Notes: a model not told the origin generated them from the letters alone. Positions 9,126 through 17,384 are shown, counted from the first letter of the stretch. The stretch: 64,000 bases of DNA from Virgibacillus natechei (GCF_026013645.1 NZ_CP110224.1:2914001-2978000); one strand, 5' to 3'. A program made the numbers and translations.

Positions 9126-9689
9126 TTAATCAGTGTCCCTTTTCTCCTCGACAAACTCCCGATATTGCCACTGCTTCTCCTTTACACTTCCCGAAAAGCA
9201 ATCCAGAACAGTGCCCACCTCTAACAAGTAATTATCCTTGGAATTCAAGTAAAACTGGTAGCTACTCCAGGCGTAACTTTCTGGTCTTGGCACCATACCC
9301 GCTTCCATAGGGTTAAGATGAATATAACGGCTCACTTCCAACATGTCTTCTTGAGAATAAATGATTTTGGCAAAAAATCGCTTCTCAAACACATGCCCTG
9401 TTATGCCATTTTTCGTATTATAATAATCAGCATATCGTTTGTTTAGGAGCGACATCACTTTAGAAATGGGTTGGTTCTGGGAACGAATTTGTAGGTGAAA
9501 GTGGTTAGTCATTAAGCAATAGGAAGCAAGTTCAAATGGAATTTTCTCATTGATTGACGCTAGCATTTGAAGAAAGATAGTATAATCATACTCGTCTTTG
9601 AAAAGGAATTCACGCCGATTACCGCGGCTAATAACATGGTAAAACGAATCAGGAACCCAAATACGTTTCTTTCTAGGCAATAGCATCAC
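9126..9689 (-). CDS. REP-associated tyrosine transposase (RAYT), Y1-transposase family
   Basis: 187 residues. The N-terminal SFYHVISRGNRREFLFKDE is diagnostic of the IS200-like Y1 domain. The HUH metal motif is HFH in YCLMTNHFHLQIR, and the candidate catalytic tyrosine is in EVSRYIHLNPMEAG. RAYTs bind, cleave and are thought to disseminate REP hairpins flanking their own gene. This one is flanked by copies 5 (9022-9072) and 6 (9865-9894) of the local repeat, and most other copies cluster within 9 kb. It starts at ATG 9687-9689; the region just upstream (GGGGGTGATGCT) gives the ribosome binding site. It looks intact. Confidence 0.93.
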   Translation of the reverse strand: MMLLPRKKRIWVPDSFYHVISRGNRREFLFKDEYDYTIFLQMLASINEKIPFELASYCLMTNHFHLQIRSQNQPISKVMSLLNKRYADYYNTKNGITGHVFEKRFFAKIIYSQEDMLEVSRYIHLNPMEAGMVPRPESYAWSSYQFYLNSKDNYLLEVGTVLDCFSGSVKEKQWQYREFVEEKRDTD

Positions 9690-9864
9690 CCCCTTTTTTG
9701 TGTTTTGTATTCTTGTAACTAGAAGATCAATCTCAGATTATATCGTTCACGGCAGAAAATCAAGATCGTATATTGCCATTTTACATTCACAAAATCCTCG
9801 CAACTAGAGGGGAAACGGAATTTTGTCTCCTATTTTGAAACAAAAATGAAAGAATCCGAGGGGG

Positions 9865-9894
9865 AGTGCCTGTCACTTCCCGTTTTTTGTCGAA
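9865..9894 (-). repeat. Short (30-bp) copy 6 of the GGCACC/TTCGAC family, upstream of the RAYT gene
   Basis: It reads AGTGCCTGTCACTTCCCGT then TTTTTGTCGAA. It lies 176 bp 5' of the RAYT start codon, completing the flanking pair around that gene. Confidence 0.93.
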
Positions 9895-10001
9895 TATATA
9901 CGTTTTAGGTTTAGTAGGTAAATAGTCTTAATCCGAGCACAAACTTGACTACATATGGTAATATTATGGTGTTCATTATATATTTCATAGGAGGAATTTT
10001 T

Positions 10002-10532
10002 TTGAAAAAACTAGTGTTTATCATGATAAGTTTCCTATTTATTTTAACTGCATGTGGTGAAGATAATGCTGTAGAAGTCACACTTCCAGCTTCGTTCATG
10101 GAAGCAGAAGAAATAGATATCGATTCGTTAACTGCTGATAGTGAAGAATCTGGAATTGAAGATGTAACCGAAAATAGCGATGGATCGGTTTCGTATGAAA
10201 TGTCGGGATCCAAGCATGAGGAAATGATGACGGAGATTGAAAGCGAAGTCAACAACTCTATTGAAGAGATCGCGGACAACGAAGAATATGCTTCCATTCA
10301 AGATATAACTTCCAGCAACTCATTTTCTGAGTTTACCATGCTCGTAGATCAAGAGACATTCGAAAATAGTTTTGACGGATTTGCAGCAATGGCCCTTGGT
10401 GTCAGTGGTATGTTCTACCAATTATTTGATGGCACAGATGCAGATGACTATGCCGTGACCATCTCTATAGAAAATGCTGACACTGGTGAAGTTTTTGATA
10501 CGCTCCATTATCCAGAAGACCTAGACGGCTAA
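10002..10532 (+). CDS. Small acidic lipoprotein of unknown function
   Basis: 176 residues from TTG 10002, chosen because AGGAGG at 9989-9994 precedes it; an in-frame ATG at 9945 would put the signal sequence internally. The signal peptide KKLVFIMISFLFILTAC ends in a lipobox (LTAC), so the mature protein is lipid-anchored at Cys18. The rest is strongly acidic (EAEEIDIDSLTADSEESG) with no recognised domain. Acidity fits surface proteins of halotolerant Bacillaceae. Confidence 0.8.
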   Translation: MKKLVFIMISFLFILTACGEDNAVEVTLPASFMEAEEIDIDSLTADSEESGIEDVTENSDGSVSYEMSGSKHEEMMTEIESEVNNSIEEIADNEEYASIQDITSSNSFSEFTMLVDQETFENSFDGFAAMALGVSGMFYQLFDGTDADDYAVTISIENADTGEVFDTLHYPEDLDG

Positions 10533-10541
10533 ATTGCAGAA

Positions 10542-11192
10542 CAAAAGCGCAAGCGCCCGTTTAGCAACGTACAAACTGCGCTCAGCGCTGCGAGTGGTTC
10601 AACGTTGCCACGCAAAGTGGCGGTTTTAGTTGAACTTCCACTGCCACAATGAGATTAGATGAACTTGACTTATCTCCAATAATGGAGAAAGTCAAAGTGA
10701 ATCTTATGCTTGGAAAGCGAAAAGGAAACATGCCCCATCATAGGGGTATGCCGACGCCTGAGCGCAAGCCCGGTTTTAGTCGGCCTTCCTTAAAACAAGT
10801 GAGTCGATGTTGACTTTCACCACAGGGCATAAGTGCGACTAAGCATCTGGCAGAGCCAATCGGCAAGTCTTCTTTTCACCCACAGGGCATAAGTGCGACT
10901 TTACTTCTGCCTACGCCTCCGGCTTGGCAATCAGTAAGTCTTCTTTTCACCCACAGGGTATAAGTGCGACTTTACTTCTGCCTACGCCTCCGGCTTGGCA
11001 ATCAGTAAGTCTTCTTTTCACCCACAGGGTATAAGTGCGACTTTACTTCTGCCTACGCCTCCGGCTTGGCAATCAGTAAGTCTTCTTTATCGTAGTGGAG
11101 GTGTGTGAAGTTTGATAGTTGCTGGGCGCTGGAGCTGGACGTGGCTATTCCAGTGTATAAGTTATCCACAGCTTTTAAATTCTATAGTTTCC
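10542..11192. repeat. Large dispersed intergenic repeat, copy A (expanded)
   Basis: The block starts AAAAGCGCAAGCGCCCG and ends in GGGCGCTGGAGCTGGACGTGG followed by TTATCCACAGC and ATTCTATAGTTTCC. A second, shorter copy lies at 22523-22855 with long identical stretches (for example GATTAGATGAACTTGACTT and AAGTGAATCTTATGCTTGG). Copy A carries an extra ~65-bp segment and a tandem amplification. It is interrupted by the IS4-family element, after which 12742-12753 resumes the sequence. The AAGCGCAAGCGCC/GGCGCTGGAGC ends are typical of a Bacillaceae intergenic element. No coding capacity was seen. Confidence 0.85.
10881..11093. repeat. Tandem array, three copies of a 71-bp unit
   Basis: Units begin at CACAGGG(C/T)ATAAGTGCGAC at positions 10881, 10952 and 11023, exactly 71 bp apart and nearly identical. 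A diverged 60-bp relative starts at 10821. Copy B at 22.5 kb has only one (short-type) unit, so the array is a local expansion. Confidence 0.93.
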
Positions 11193-12741
11193 CACTAGCG
11201 TTGCATAAACTTTTCATACAAAAGTCAAGCGATTTATTTAGTTGAAAATTAAGAGTAATGGTAATTTTCACTTTAAAAATGCATAAAAAAACCTTATAAT
11301 TAGGGTATGGTAGTCCTGTCCAAATCCCTAATTATAAGGAGCAACCATGGACAATAATACCATAAAAACTGTATTCAAGGAATACATTCATCCATTAGAT
11401 TCAAAAGTAATTCAAAAAATGATTGACCACGTCGGGCTTGATAAGTATGTCAAAAAGTTCGATGTACTGGCATATACGAAAACTTTTATCTATGCACAAC
11501 TAAAAGAACTAGATAATCTTCAGCGAGTAAGTGACACGATTAAACGTCAGAAAACAGTTCAAAGATTAGTGGGCATAGAAAGTATTAATAAATCACAACT
11601 TTCCCGAAAAAATAGGGAGATCCCACACGAAATGTTTGAGGTAATCCTCCATCATTTAATTCAAAAACTGCATCATACACTTGGACCGAGAATGGTAAGC
11701 AAAGAACTTGGAAAGCTTCATCTGATTGATTCATCAACCATTTCAATGTGTCTGAGTCAATATGAGTGGGCAGATTTTCGAGATACAAAAGCTGGGGTGA
11801 AGATGCATACCTCCATTTCCTTTTGCGATGATCTTTCTTACCCAAATAAAGTTATTCTTACACCGGCAAGACCTGCAGATGAAACACAGCTGGATGCATT
11901 GATTGTGCCGGATAAAAACGTGCTTCATGTATGGGATCGAGGCTATTTCAACTTTGATAAATTTGACGATTACTCGAAAAATAATATTCGTTTTGCTACA
12001 CGCATTAAAAAGAATACGGTGGTACATGTAATCGAAGAATTACCCGTTGACAGTTCTTCTCCAATCACCCGTCATGCCATCGTGAAAATGGGAAACATGA
12101 AAAAACCAGTTCAATTAGTAGAAACACGAGACAGTGAAGGAAATCAAATTAGAATTGTGTGTAATGATGCGAAACTGAGTGCACAGGAAATCAGTGATAT
12201 TTATCGTAATCGCTGGCAAATTGAACTTTTTTTCAAATGGGTAAAGCAACATCTCATTATCAAAAAGTTGTATGGAAAAAGTGAAAATGCCGTATATAAC
12301 CAACTATACTTAGCTATGATTGTGTTCTGCTTAACGCTTTTGATGAAAAACAAAATAGGCTATAAAGGTACACTTATGCAAATGCTTCACTGGATTAGTG
12401 ATTGCTGGTCTAAATCAATGACAACTTTTATTTCCAACGTATTCAAGGCACCTGAACGCACATCCAGTGGAAGACGACGGCAAGAGCACGAAAAAATCTT
12501 TGAAGAAACCTTAGCACAATACGAATCTGGAGATGTTTTGCACTTAGATGATCAACTATATGATCCAATTATTTAATGAATAGTATATAAAATTCAGAAA
12601 ATGGATGAAGGGCTACCTTTAGCGCCTATTGTCTTTTTTTCATAAATAAAACAAAGTATATATCAGAAAATTGAGATATCCGTTATTGGGCCTGAAATTT
12701 AATAGTTGACTTTTTCAAAACTTTTTTATGCAACGCTAGTG
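11193..12741 (+). mobile_element. Complete IS4-family insertion sequence (1549 bp)
   Basis: The terminal inverted repeats are CACTAGCGTTGCATAAA at 11193-11209 and its reverse complement ending at 12741. The 9-bp direct target repeat ATAGTTTCC occurs at 11184-11192 and 12742-12750. A single transposase gene fills the element. The uninterrupted target sequence (TATAGTTTCCTATG) is present in repeat copy B near 22843-22856, which independently confirms the borders. It appears intact and recent. Confidence 0.95.
11347..12576 (+). CDS. IS4-family DDE transposase
   Basis: 409 residues starting at ATG 11347 after AAGGAGCAACC. The DDE residues lie in LHLIDSSTISM, VWDRGYFNFDKF and the YREK block YRNRWQIELFFKWVKQHL (Y-2-R-3-E-6-K spacing intact), which defines the IS4 family. 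It resembles the IS4Bsu1-type group of Bacillaceae. The C-terminal tail is basic then acidic, as in relatives. It has no frameshift or internal stop and should be active. Confidence 0.95.
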   Translation: MDNNTIKTVFKEYIHPLDSKVIQKMIDHVGLDKYVKKFDVLAYTKTFIYAQLKELDNLQRVSDTIKRQKTVQRLVGIESINKSQLSRKNREIPHEMFEVILHHLIQKLHHTLGPRMVSKELGKLHLIDSSTISMCLSQYEWADFRDTKAGVKMHTSISFCDDLSYPNKVILTPARPADETQLDALIVPDKNVLHVWDRGYFNFDKFDDYSKNNIRFATRIKKNTVVHVIEELPVDSSSPITRHAIVKMGNMKKPVQLVETRDSEGNQIRIVCNDAKLSAQEISDIYRNRWQIELFFKWVKQHLIIKKLYGKSENAVYNQLYLAMIVFCLTLLMKNKIGYKGTLMQMLHWISDCWSKSMTTFISNVFKAPERTSSGRRRQEHEKIFEETLAQYESGDVLHLDDQLYDPII

Positions 12742-12870
12742 ATAGTTTCCTATACAACAACGAAAAGTTACCCATACGGATGACTTTTCGTTTTGTTTTT
12801 TTGGGGGACCCTAAGAATTGAACGGAACCTTTGTATGTGACAGTACCACGAAAACAAGGAGGCAATAACA

Positions 12871-13485
12871 ATGGATGTTTGGTATGTGAGTTTTGGGTCA
12901 AACATTTTCCAAGAGCGATTTTTGTGCTATATAAATGGGGATCGGCCACATGGGTCCACTAAGAAAGAGACAGGTTGCGAGGATAAGACTCCTCCAAAGG
13001 CTAGTGAAAAAGTCGAGCTTGCTTATCCCCTCTATTTCTCGAAGGAACGAAGCAAATGGGGAGAAGGCGGCGTTGCTTTCATCGGTCACGAAACGATGAA
13101 CAACACCATGACGATTGGCAGAAAGTATTTAATTACAGATGAACAGTTTATCGAAGTCGTCGCACAGGAAAATAACCAATATGACCTGGATATTGATCTG
13201 CATGACGTGATCGAAAAAGGACACAAAAGCGTCAACTCAGGTTGGTACGGCCGATTAGTATATTTAGGTGATAAAGATGGCTATCCCATGTTTACATTCA
13301 CAAGCAATCAACCTATAGATGACACGACGTTCACCAAACCATCTGCAGCATATTTATCAACCATTACAAGTGGATTGCTGGAGCTCGGACTAAGCAAAGA
13401 TGGCATTGTCGAGTATTTTCTTAATAAAAATGGAATAGAAGAAAATTTTACGAAGGAAGCATTAACGCATTACCTATTTTCATAG
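12871..13485 (+). CDS. Gamma-glutamylcyclotransferase-like fold protein
   Basis: 204 residues starting at ATG 12871 after GGAGG. The opening DVWYVSFGSNIFQERFLCYI resembles the YGSN signature of GGCT/AIG2-like proteins, here FGSN. In related Bacillus genomes such proteins are often mislabelled histone deacetylase. Acidic and aromatic residues that could bind substrate (WGEGGVAFIGHE) follow. No signal peptide is seen, so it is cytoplasmic. The true substrate is unknown. It stands alone next to the IS element and was not damaged by it. Confidence 0.6.
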   Translation: MDVWYVSFGSNIFQERFLCYINGDRPHGSTKKETGCEDKTPPKASEKVELAYPLYFSKERSKWGEGGVAFIGHETMNNTMTIGRKYLITDEQFIEVVAQENNQYDLDIDLHDVIEKGHKSVNSGWYGRLVYLGDKDGYPMFTFTSNQPIDDTTFTKPSAAYLSTITSGLLELGLSKDGIVEYFLNKNGIEENFTKEALTHYLFS

Positions 13486-13513
13486 AAAAGCGCAGTGGCT
13501 GACTTCCACTACG

Positions 13514-13553
13514 TTCGACAAAATGCGCTAAAAACCGGGAAGTGACAGGCACC
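13514..13553 (+). repeat. Long (40-bp) copy 7 of the GGCACC/TTCGAC family, overlapping a stop codon
   Basis: TTCGACAAAATGCGCTAAAA is followed by ACCGGGAAGTGACAGGCACC. The minus-strand VanZ gene terminates inside it: its last seven residues (CLSLPGF) and TAG stop are repeat sequence. Confidence 0.95.
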
Positions 13554-13992
13554 TACCTACCCGAGCTACTAGCCAATACACGCCAATTCCTACAGCGGTT
13601 CCGGCGGTATCGATGAGCACGTCTCTTACTTCCCCGCTTCTTCCGGGGATAAATAGCTGGTGCACTTCGTCTGAGATAGCATAGAGTACACCTATCAAAA
13701 GCGCCGTTATCATGCACCTATATCCACGCATACCGCTTCTCCTTAAGGCGTTCATGACAAGTATCCCAAGTACCAAATAGGCAAAGAAATGTGCATTTTT
13801 CCTCACGAAATGGTTAAGGTTACTTAAATCTAGATTTAAATTCGGAGCCATGCTCTCAACTGTTGTGATGATCGTGTTTGTTATTCCTGTACTCAGTTCG
13901 TTCGACTGGGTTGCTGGTTGATGGGAAAAGTAAAACAGTAACCCCATCCAAAGACCAACAGCAGCCCAGGAAATCGTTTTTTTAAATGGCAT
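13528..13992 (-). CDS. VanZ-family membrane protein
   Basis: 154 residues with four TM segments. The conserved VanZ features are seen in NHFVRKNAHFFAYLVLGIL, SDEVHQLFIPGRSGEVRDVLIDTAG and the first TM (WAAVGLWMGLLFYFSHQPA). VanZ-like proteins can confer teicoplanin tolerance, but most chromosomal members have unknown roles. The final residues are supplied by a dispersed repeat (13514-13553), so the native C-terminus was replaced or extended. It starts at ATG 13992 after GAAAGGAACT. Confidence 0.9.
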   Translation of the reverse strand: MPFKKTISWAAVGLWMGLLFYFSHQPATQSNELSTGITNTIITTVESMAPNLNLDLSNLNHFVRKNAHFFAYLVLGILVMNALRRSGMRGYRCMITALLIGVLYAISDEVHQLFIPGRSGEVRDVLIDTAGTAVGIGVYWLVARVGRCLSLPGF

Positions 13993-14011
13993 TATATGTA
14001 GTTCCTTTCTC

Positions 14012-14051
14012 GGTGCCTGTCACTTCCCGAGTTTTGTTATATTTTGTCGAA
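14012..14051 (-). repeat. Long (40-bp) copy 8 of the GGCACC/TTCGAC family
   Basis: GGTGCCTGTCACTTCCCGAG then TTTTGTTATATTTTGTCGAA. It sits between the divergent VanZ and N-hydroxylase genes, about 20 bp 5' of the VanZ start codon. Confidence 0.93.
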
Positions 14052-14158
14052 TGTATTCCAACTCTTAGTATAAAGGGTACGCTGTACAGGCGCCACATAT
14101 TTTTCTCATAAAACGGGTATAGTAAGAAAAACCAATATTACAGAGGGAAGTGGAATAG

Positions 14159-15472
14159 ATGTCGAGAGAATTATACGATATTATTGGAATTGGTATAGGG
14201 CCTTATAACCTCGGATTAGCGGCTCTTCTTGAGAAAACACCTGAACTTGATGGTGTCTTTTTCGATAAAACTTCGAAGTTTGAATGGCACCCGGGAATGT
14301 TAATGGAGCGAATGAATTTGACAACCCCTTTTATAGGAGATCTTGTTACGTTTGCTGATCCAACTAGCAAGTTCACTTATCTCAACTATTTACACGAACA
14401 TAATCGCCTTTACCAGTTCTATTTCTTCAGCAAGTTTGAAGTCCCCCGTCTGGAATATAACGATTACTTACAATGGGGCGTAGGTCAATTAAAACCGTTG
14501 CACTTCGGTTATGAAGTAGTAGACGTTATCGACCATAAAACAGCAAAGCAGCCTCATTATGAGGTGATCGTGGAAGACACTTCGACCAAAACTCGAACCG
14601 CTTACTTCACAAAAAATATAGTGATGGGGACTGGTAGTGAACCGATGATATTGGACGCGATGGAAGACCAGCCACAGGAAGATGTATTACATACGAGTCG
14701 ATACATGTACGAAAAAGATAACTTGATTCAGTCTCCTCATATTACGGTAGTGGGCTCTGGGCAGAGTGCCATAGAAGTTTTCCTAGATTTGCTGAAGGAA
14801 CAGGAAAATAAAGAATTTCAACTAACGTTATTCACACGCTCAAGCGGACTGTTTCAGTTGGAAGATGCCAAATTGGGCCAGGAAATGTTTTCGCCTGATT
14901 TTGTGGATTATTTCCATTCGCTTGATTTTCAGCAGCGCAATGACACCTTGGAAACGTTAGGAACACTGAGAAAAGGAATTAATCCAGATACATTAAAGGA
15001 ATTATACGATACGCTTTATCATAAATCGATCGGGAAAAAGAAAGCGCCAGTGACGATCCAGCCAAATACAGAAGTAAAGGATATAAGTAAAAATAAGGAC
15101 ACGTATAGCTTGCAATGTCACCAGTGGCAAAAAGAAAATACATTTGATTATGAAACGAATAAAGTTATCTTAGCAACAGGTTATAAACCACATATTCCTA
15201 CATGGTTCTATGATCGTTTTGAAGAGGAAGTGGAATGGGAAGACGACAAGCGTTATAAAGTTACCAGGGATCATCAACTCATATTCAACGATCAACGAAA
15301 TCACCATTTCTTTACCTTAACAAATTTGGAGCATTCTCATGGTACAGAAGCCACAAATTTAGGTTTATCCGTTCAAAGAAACGTGCAAATCATCAACTTG
15401 CTTGCCGGACGAGAAGTATATCAAAACAAACGAAACACCATCTTTCAGCAGTTTGAAATGGAAAAAGATTGA
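14159..15472 (+). CDS. L-lysine/L-ornithine N-hydroxylase (IucD/SidA/PvdA family)
   Basis: 437 residues. The FAD site is IIGIGIGPYNLGLAALLEK at the N-terminus, FEWHPGMLME is a family signature, and the NADPH site ITVVGSGQSAIEVFLDL is near residue 200. The C-terminal ATGYKPHIP and LEHSHGTEATNLGLSVQRN are also typical. By family it forms N-hydroxy-lysine or -ornithine for hydroxamate siderophores in the cytoplasm. No siderophore synthetase lies nearby in the window, so the product pathway is unknown. It starts at ATG 14159 after AGAGGGAAGTGG. A terminator and then a repeat follow. Confidence 0.92.
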   Translation: MSRELYDIIGIGIGPYNLGLAALLEKTPELDGVFFDKTSKFEWHPGMLMERMNLTTPFIGDLVTFADPTSKFTYLNYLHEHNRLYQFYFFSKFEVPRLEYNDYLQWGVGQLKPLHFGYEVVDVIDHKTAKQPHYEVIVEDTSTKTRTAYFTKNIVMGTGSEPMILDAMEDQPQEDVLHTSRYMYEKDNLIQSPHITVVGSGQSAIEVFLDLLKEQENKEFQLTLFTRSSGLFQLEDAKLGQEMFSPDFVDYFHSLDFQQRNDTLETLGTLRKGINPDTLKELYDTLYHKSIGKKKAPVTIQPNTEVKDISKNKDTYSLQCHQWQKENTFDYETNKVILATGYKPHIPTWFYDRFEEEVEWEDDKRYKVTRDHQLIFNDQRNHHFFTLTNLEHSHGTEATNLGLSVQRNVQIINLLAGREVYQNKRNTIFQQFEMEKD

Positions 15473-15538
15473 GGGCGCTCGAAGCTGAATTACAGGAACC
15501 TTAATCGAATTTAGCATAAATAAGTGAAACGCAATAAA

Positions 15539-15588
15539 AAGCTGCTAGATCGAATCATGTTAAAAAAACACATTAGATCTAACAGCTT
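15539..15588 (+). terminator. Hairpin after the N-hydroxylase gene
   Basis: AAGCTGCTAGATC (15539-15551) pairs with GATCTAACAGCTT (15576-15588) with one internal mismatch and a long A-rich loop; TCTATAATATAAT follows. It is a probable intrinsic terminator. Confidence 0.7.
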
Positions 15589-15599
15589 CTATAATATAA

Positions 15600-15629
15600 T
15601 TCGACAAAACCCGGGAAGTGACAGGCACT
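15600..15629 (+). repeat. Short (30-bp) copy 9 of the GGCACC/TTCGAC family
   Basis: TTCGACAAAA followed by CCCGGGAAGTGACAGGCACT. Its GGCAC edge is tandemly duplicated just outside (see 15622-15675). Confidence 0.93.
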
Positions 15630-15675
15630 TCTAGCTAACAGGCACTTCTAGCTAACAACAGGCTCTCCTAGCTAA
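15622..15675. repeat. Triplicated 17-bp edge of repeat copy 9
   Basis: CAGGCACTTCTAGCTAA occurs at 15622-15638 and 15639-15655. A variant CAGGCTCTCCTAGCTAA is at 15659-15675 and overlaps the stop codon of the small membrane protein gene. Confidence 0.92.
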
Positions 15676-15881
15676 TCCTTTTTCTGGAAAATTGGTATAT
15701 TTTTTATGAGAAAGAGCAGGATTGCGGCAACTCCTAAAAACACAGTAAGGTCTAAAAAAATGTTATTCTCTATGTTTAATAGGTAGAAGATGAGCCGATT
15801 CATTATACTGCTAAATAAAAGCAGTGTAAGCCCATAGATAAAATAACCCATTAAATTAATGTTGCGAATTGCATTTCCCAT
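15672..15881 (-). CDS. Small two-helix membrane protein, possible immunity partner
   Basis: 69 residues with two clear TM helices (GYFIYGLTLLLFSSIM and LTVFLGVAAILLFLI) and a lysine-rich end. It follows the secreted-peptide gene by 43 bp on the same strand with its own GAGGTG site, so the two are probably co-transcribed. I do not recognise the family. Small membrane proteins encoded directly behind secreted peptide toxins are often immunity proteins; that role is inference from position and topology only. The stop codon lies in a triplicated repeat edge. Confidence 0.6.
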   Translation of the reverse strand: MGNAIRNINLMGYFIYGLTLLLFSSIMNRLIFYLLNIENNIFLDLTVFLGVAAILLFLIKNIPIFQKKD

Positions 15882-15924
15882 GTTACATACACACCTCGAT
15901 TTAAATGGTTTTCTCTATATTGTA

Positions 15925-16398
15925 TTAACCCCAAATATCACATGCTACTTGGGTAGCAGAATTATAGTACTTGTAATTATCACATAACCAGTTTACACCA
16001 TAATCCAACAATCCTTCAATCAGCCATCCAGCAACTGCACCAGCCAAGAATGCTGCAACAACAGCAGGCCATGCTTGCGTGGTGAGATCTCCTTGCTTCA
16101 CATCATAAAGCAATCCTTGTTGGTTCATCGTTAGTTTCTCGAAATTTTGTTGAAGTTGCGCAATCGTTTCGCTAGCAACTCCATCTTTTATCGCACGATC
16201 TTTATCGAAAAAATAGATTCCTTCCGCCTTATCCTTTTCAACGTATTCAATTAATTGCATAGCGGCATTTTTTTCCTCTTCAGCTGCATCTTGCGCATTT
16301 GCAGCTGATACAGCAGGGGTAACAAGAAGAATTAGCATGGACATGATTAACAATAAAGTAACAGGTTTTACAAGTTTACTTTCCATCATACTTTCCAT
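15925..16398 (-). CDS. Secreted peptide precursor, possible SdpC-like bacteriocin/toxin
   Basis: 157 residues. A signal peptide (KPVTLLLIMSMLILLVTP then AVSAANA) is followed by an acidic/charged pro-region (~35-105). A compact hydrophobic C-terminal segment (AWPAVVAAFLAGAVAGWLIE) comes next, and a tail with two cysteines 14 residues apart (WLC...VACDIWG) ends the protein. This order (signal, hydrophilic pro-part, hydrophobic Cys-pair peptide) recalls SdpC-type toxins and halocin-like precursors, but no direct sequence match is claimed. ATG 16398 has AAGGGGATG upstream. It could instead be an ordinary secreted protein. Confidence 0.6.
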   Translation of the reverse strand: MESMMESKLVKPVTLLLIMSMLILLVTPAVSAANAQDAAEEEKNAAMQLIEYVEKDKAEGIYFFDKDRAIKDGVASETIAQLQQNFEKLTMNQQGLLYDVKQGDLTTQAWPAVVAAFLAGAVAGWLIEGLLDYGVNWLCDNYKYYNSATQVACDIWG

Positions 16399-16973
16399 CT
16401 GAACATCCCCTTTTTGTTTTTATAATCTGCTACAGTAGACTATATCACTTTAACCCCCTTCGTAGACTTTATTTAGCAAAAACAGGAAAAAATTCCTATT
16501 AACTAAAATGGCACTCCTGTAGCTTGATCACGTCAGCGACAGTTCCTTTACATTTTGAATTATTTTACGCTTTTATTTTTCAATCAAGCCTTTCGACGGG
16601 ATGAAAAATCATCACTAGCTATTCCTCCTTATTAGTCATGGTGCTTTCTGCATACGTATACCTAAAAACGACAACACCCATGAAATGAAGCAACCTTGAC
16701 TTCATTATTATCTTCTTTAGACGATCAGGCGTCTGCAAAATAAAATGATTATGGATCTAAGCTTTCTCTATAACAAAATTATTCTAGTGAAACTTAGTTT
16801 TTCCTCTTCATTTACACATCAATTTACTAGTTATTTGATTAAAAATGATATTTTTACATGATTACATACAGGAAAATTCAATCTTAAAGCTTAAGAATGG
16901 AGATTCATACAATTGCACCGCCTATTAAAACGTGGTATATTTTATTAATATCTATTGAAGGAAGGAGGCTATA
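16399..16973. other. 575-bp intergenic stretch without a recognised gene
   Basis: AT-rich divergent promoter region between the secreted precursor and the coiled-coil gene. AGTCTAC occurs twice on the minus strand, ahead of the precursor gene. No RNA motif or ORF with a ribosome binding site was recognised. Confidence 0.5.
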
Positions 16974-17249
16974 ATGATGAGCGACCAACTACTTCAGCAA
17001 CTTGTGGATGAAATAAAAGACATTAAAGTTAGCATGGCTACAAAACACGACCTCGAGTCCTTTGCTACAAAAGATTACATTGACCAAGTAGAAACGAGGC
17101 TAAGCGAAAAAATCGACCGTAACTCTAATCAAATAGTTCGAAATACGGAGCACTTAAATGACCTATCTGAAAGCAGAAAGCGTCATGATAAAATTTTGGA
17201 GATCCTTTCTTTACGCTCTATTGAACAGGAAGGCGCGCTTAAAAGTTAG
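16974..17249 (+). CDS. Short coiled-coil protein
   Basis: 91 residues starting at tandem ATGs after GGAAGGAGG. Nearly the whole chain is charged heptad helix (ELVDEIKDIKVSMATKHDLE, ETRLSEKIDRNSNQI), interrupted by two KH/KD-x-L elements like those of DUF1640-type or phage-tether coiled coils. No TM or signal peptide. The function is unknown. It is monocistronic and followed by a strong terminator. Confidence 0.7.
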   Translation: MMSDQLLQQLVDEIKDIKVSMATKHDLESFATKDYIDQVETRLSEKIDRNSNQIVRNTEHLNDLSESRKRHDKILEILSLRSIEQEGALKS

Positions 17250-17384
17250 GACATGTTTTCTATGAAACCTTTTTGATTGTATATCCTCCATTCATTTAAA
17301 AGAGTCATTTCACCATTCTAAACAACTTAGACAATCCCATCATTAGACTTATTAATCTACCAATTAAAACCACATAAATGTCAA

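Noticed and set aside
9945-10001. Upstream ATG start for the small lipoprotein
   Set aside because: AGGAGG at 9989 and the signal peptide both point to TTG 10002.
10821-11093. Possible CRISPR array at the 71-bp repeats
   Set aside because: The whole 71-bp unit is conserved with no variable spacers, and no cas genes are near.
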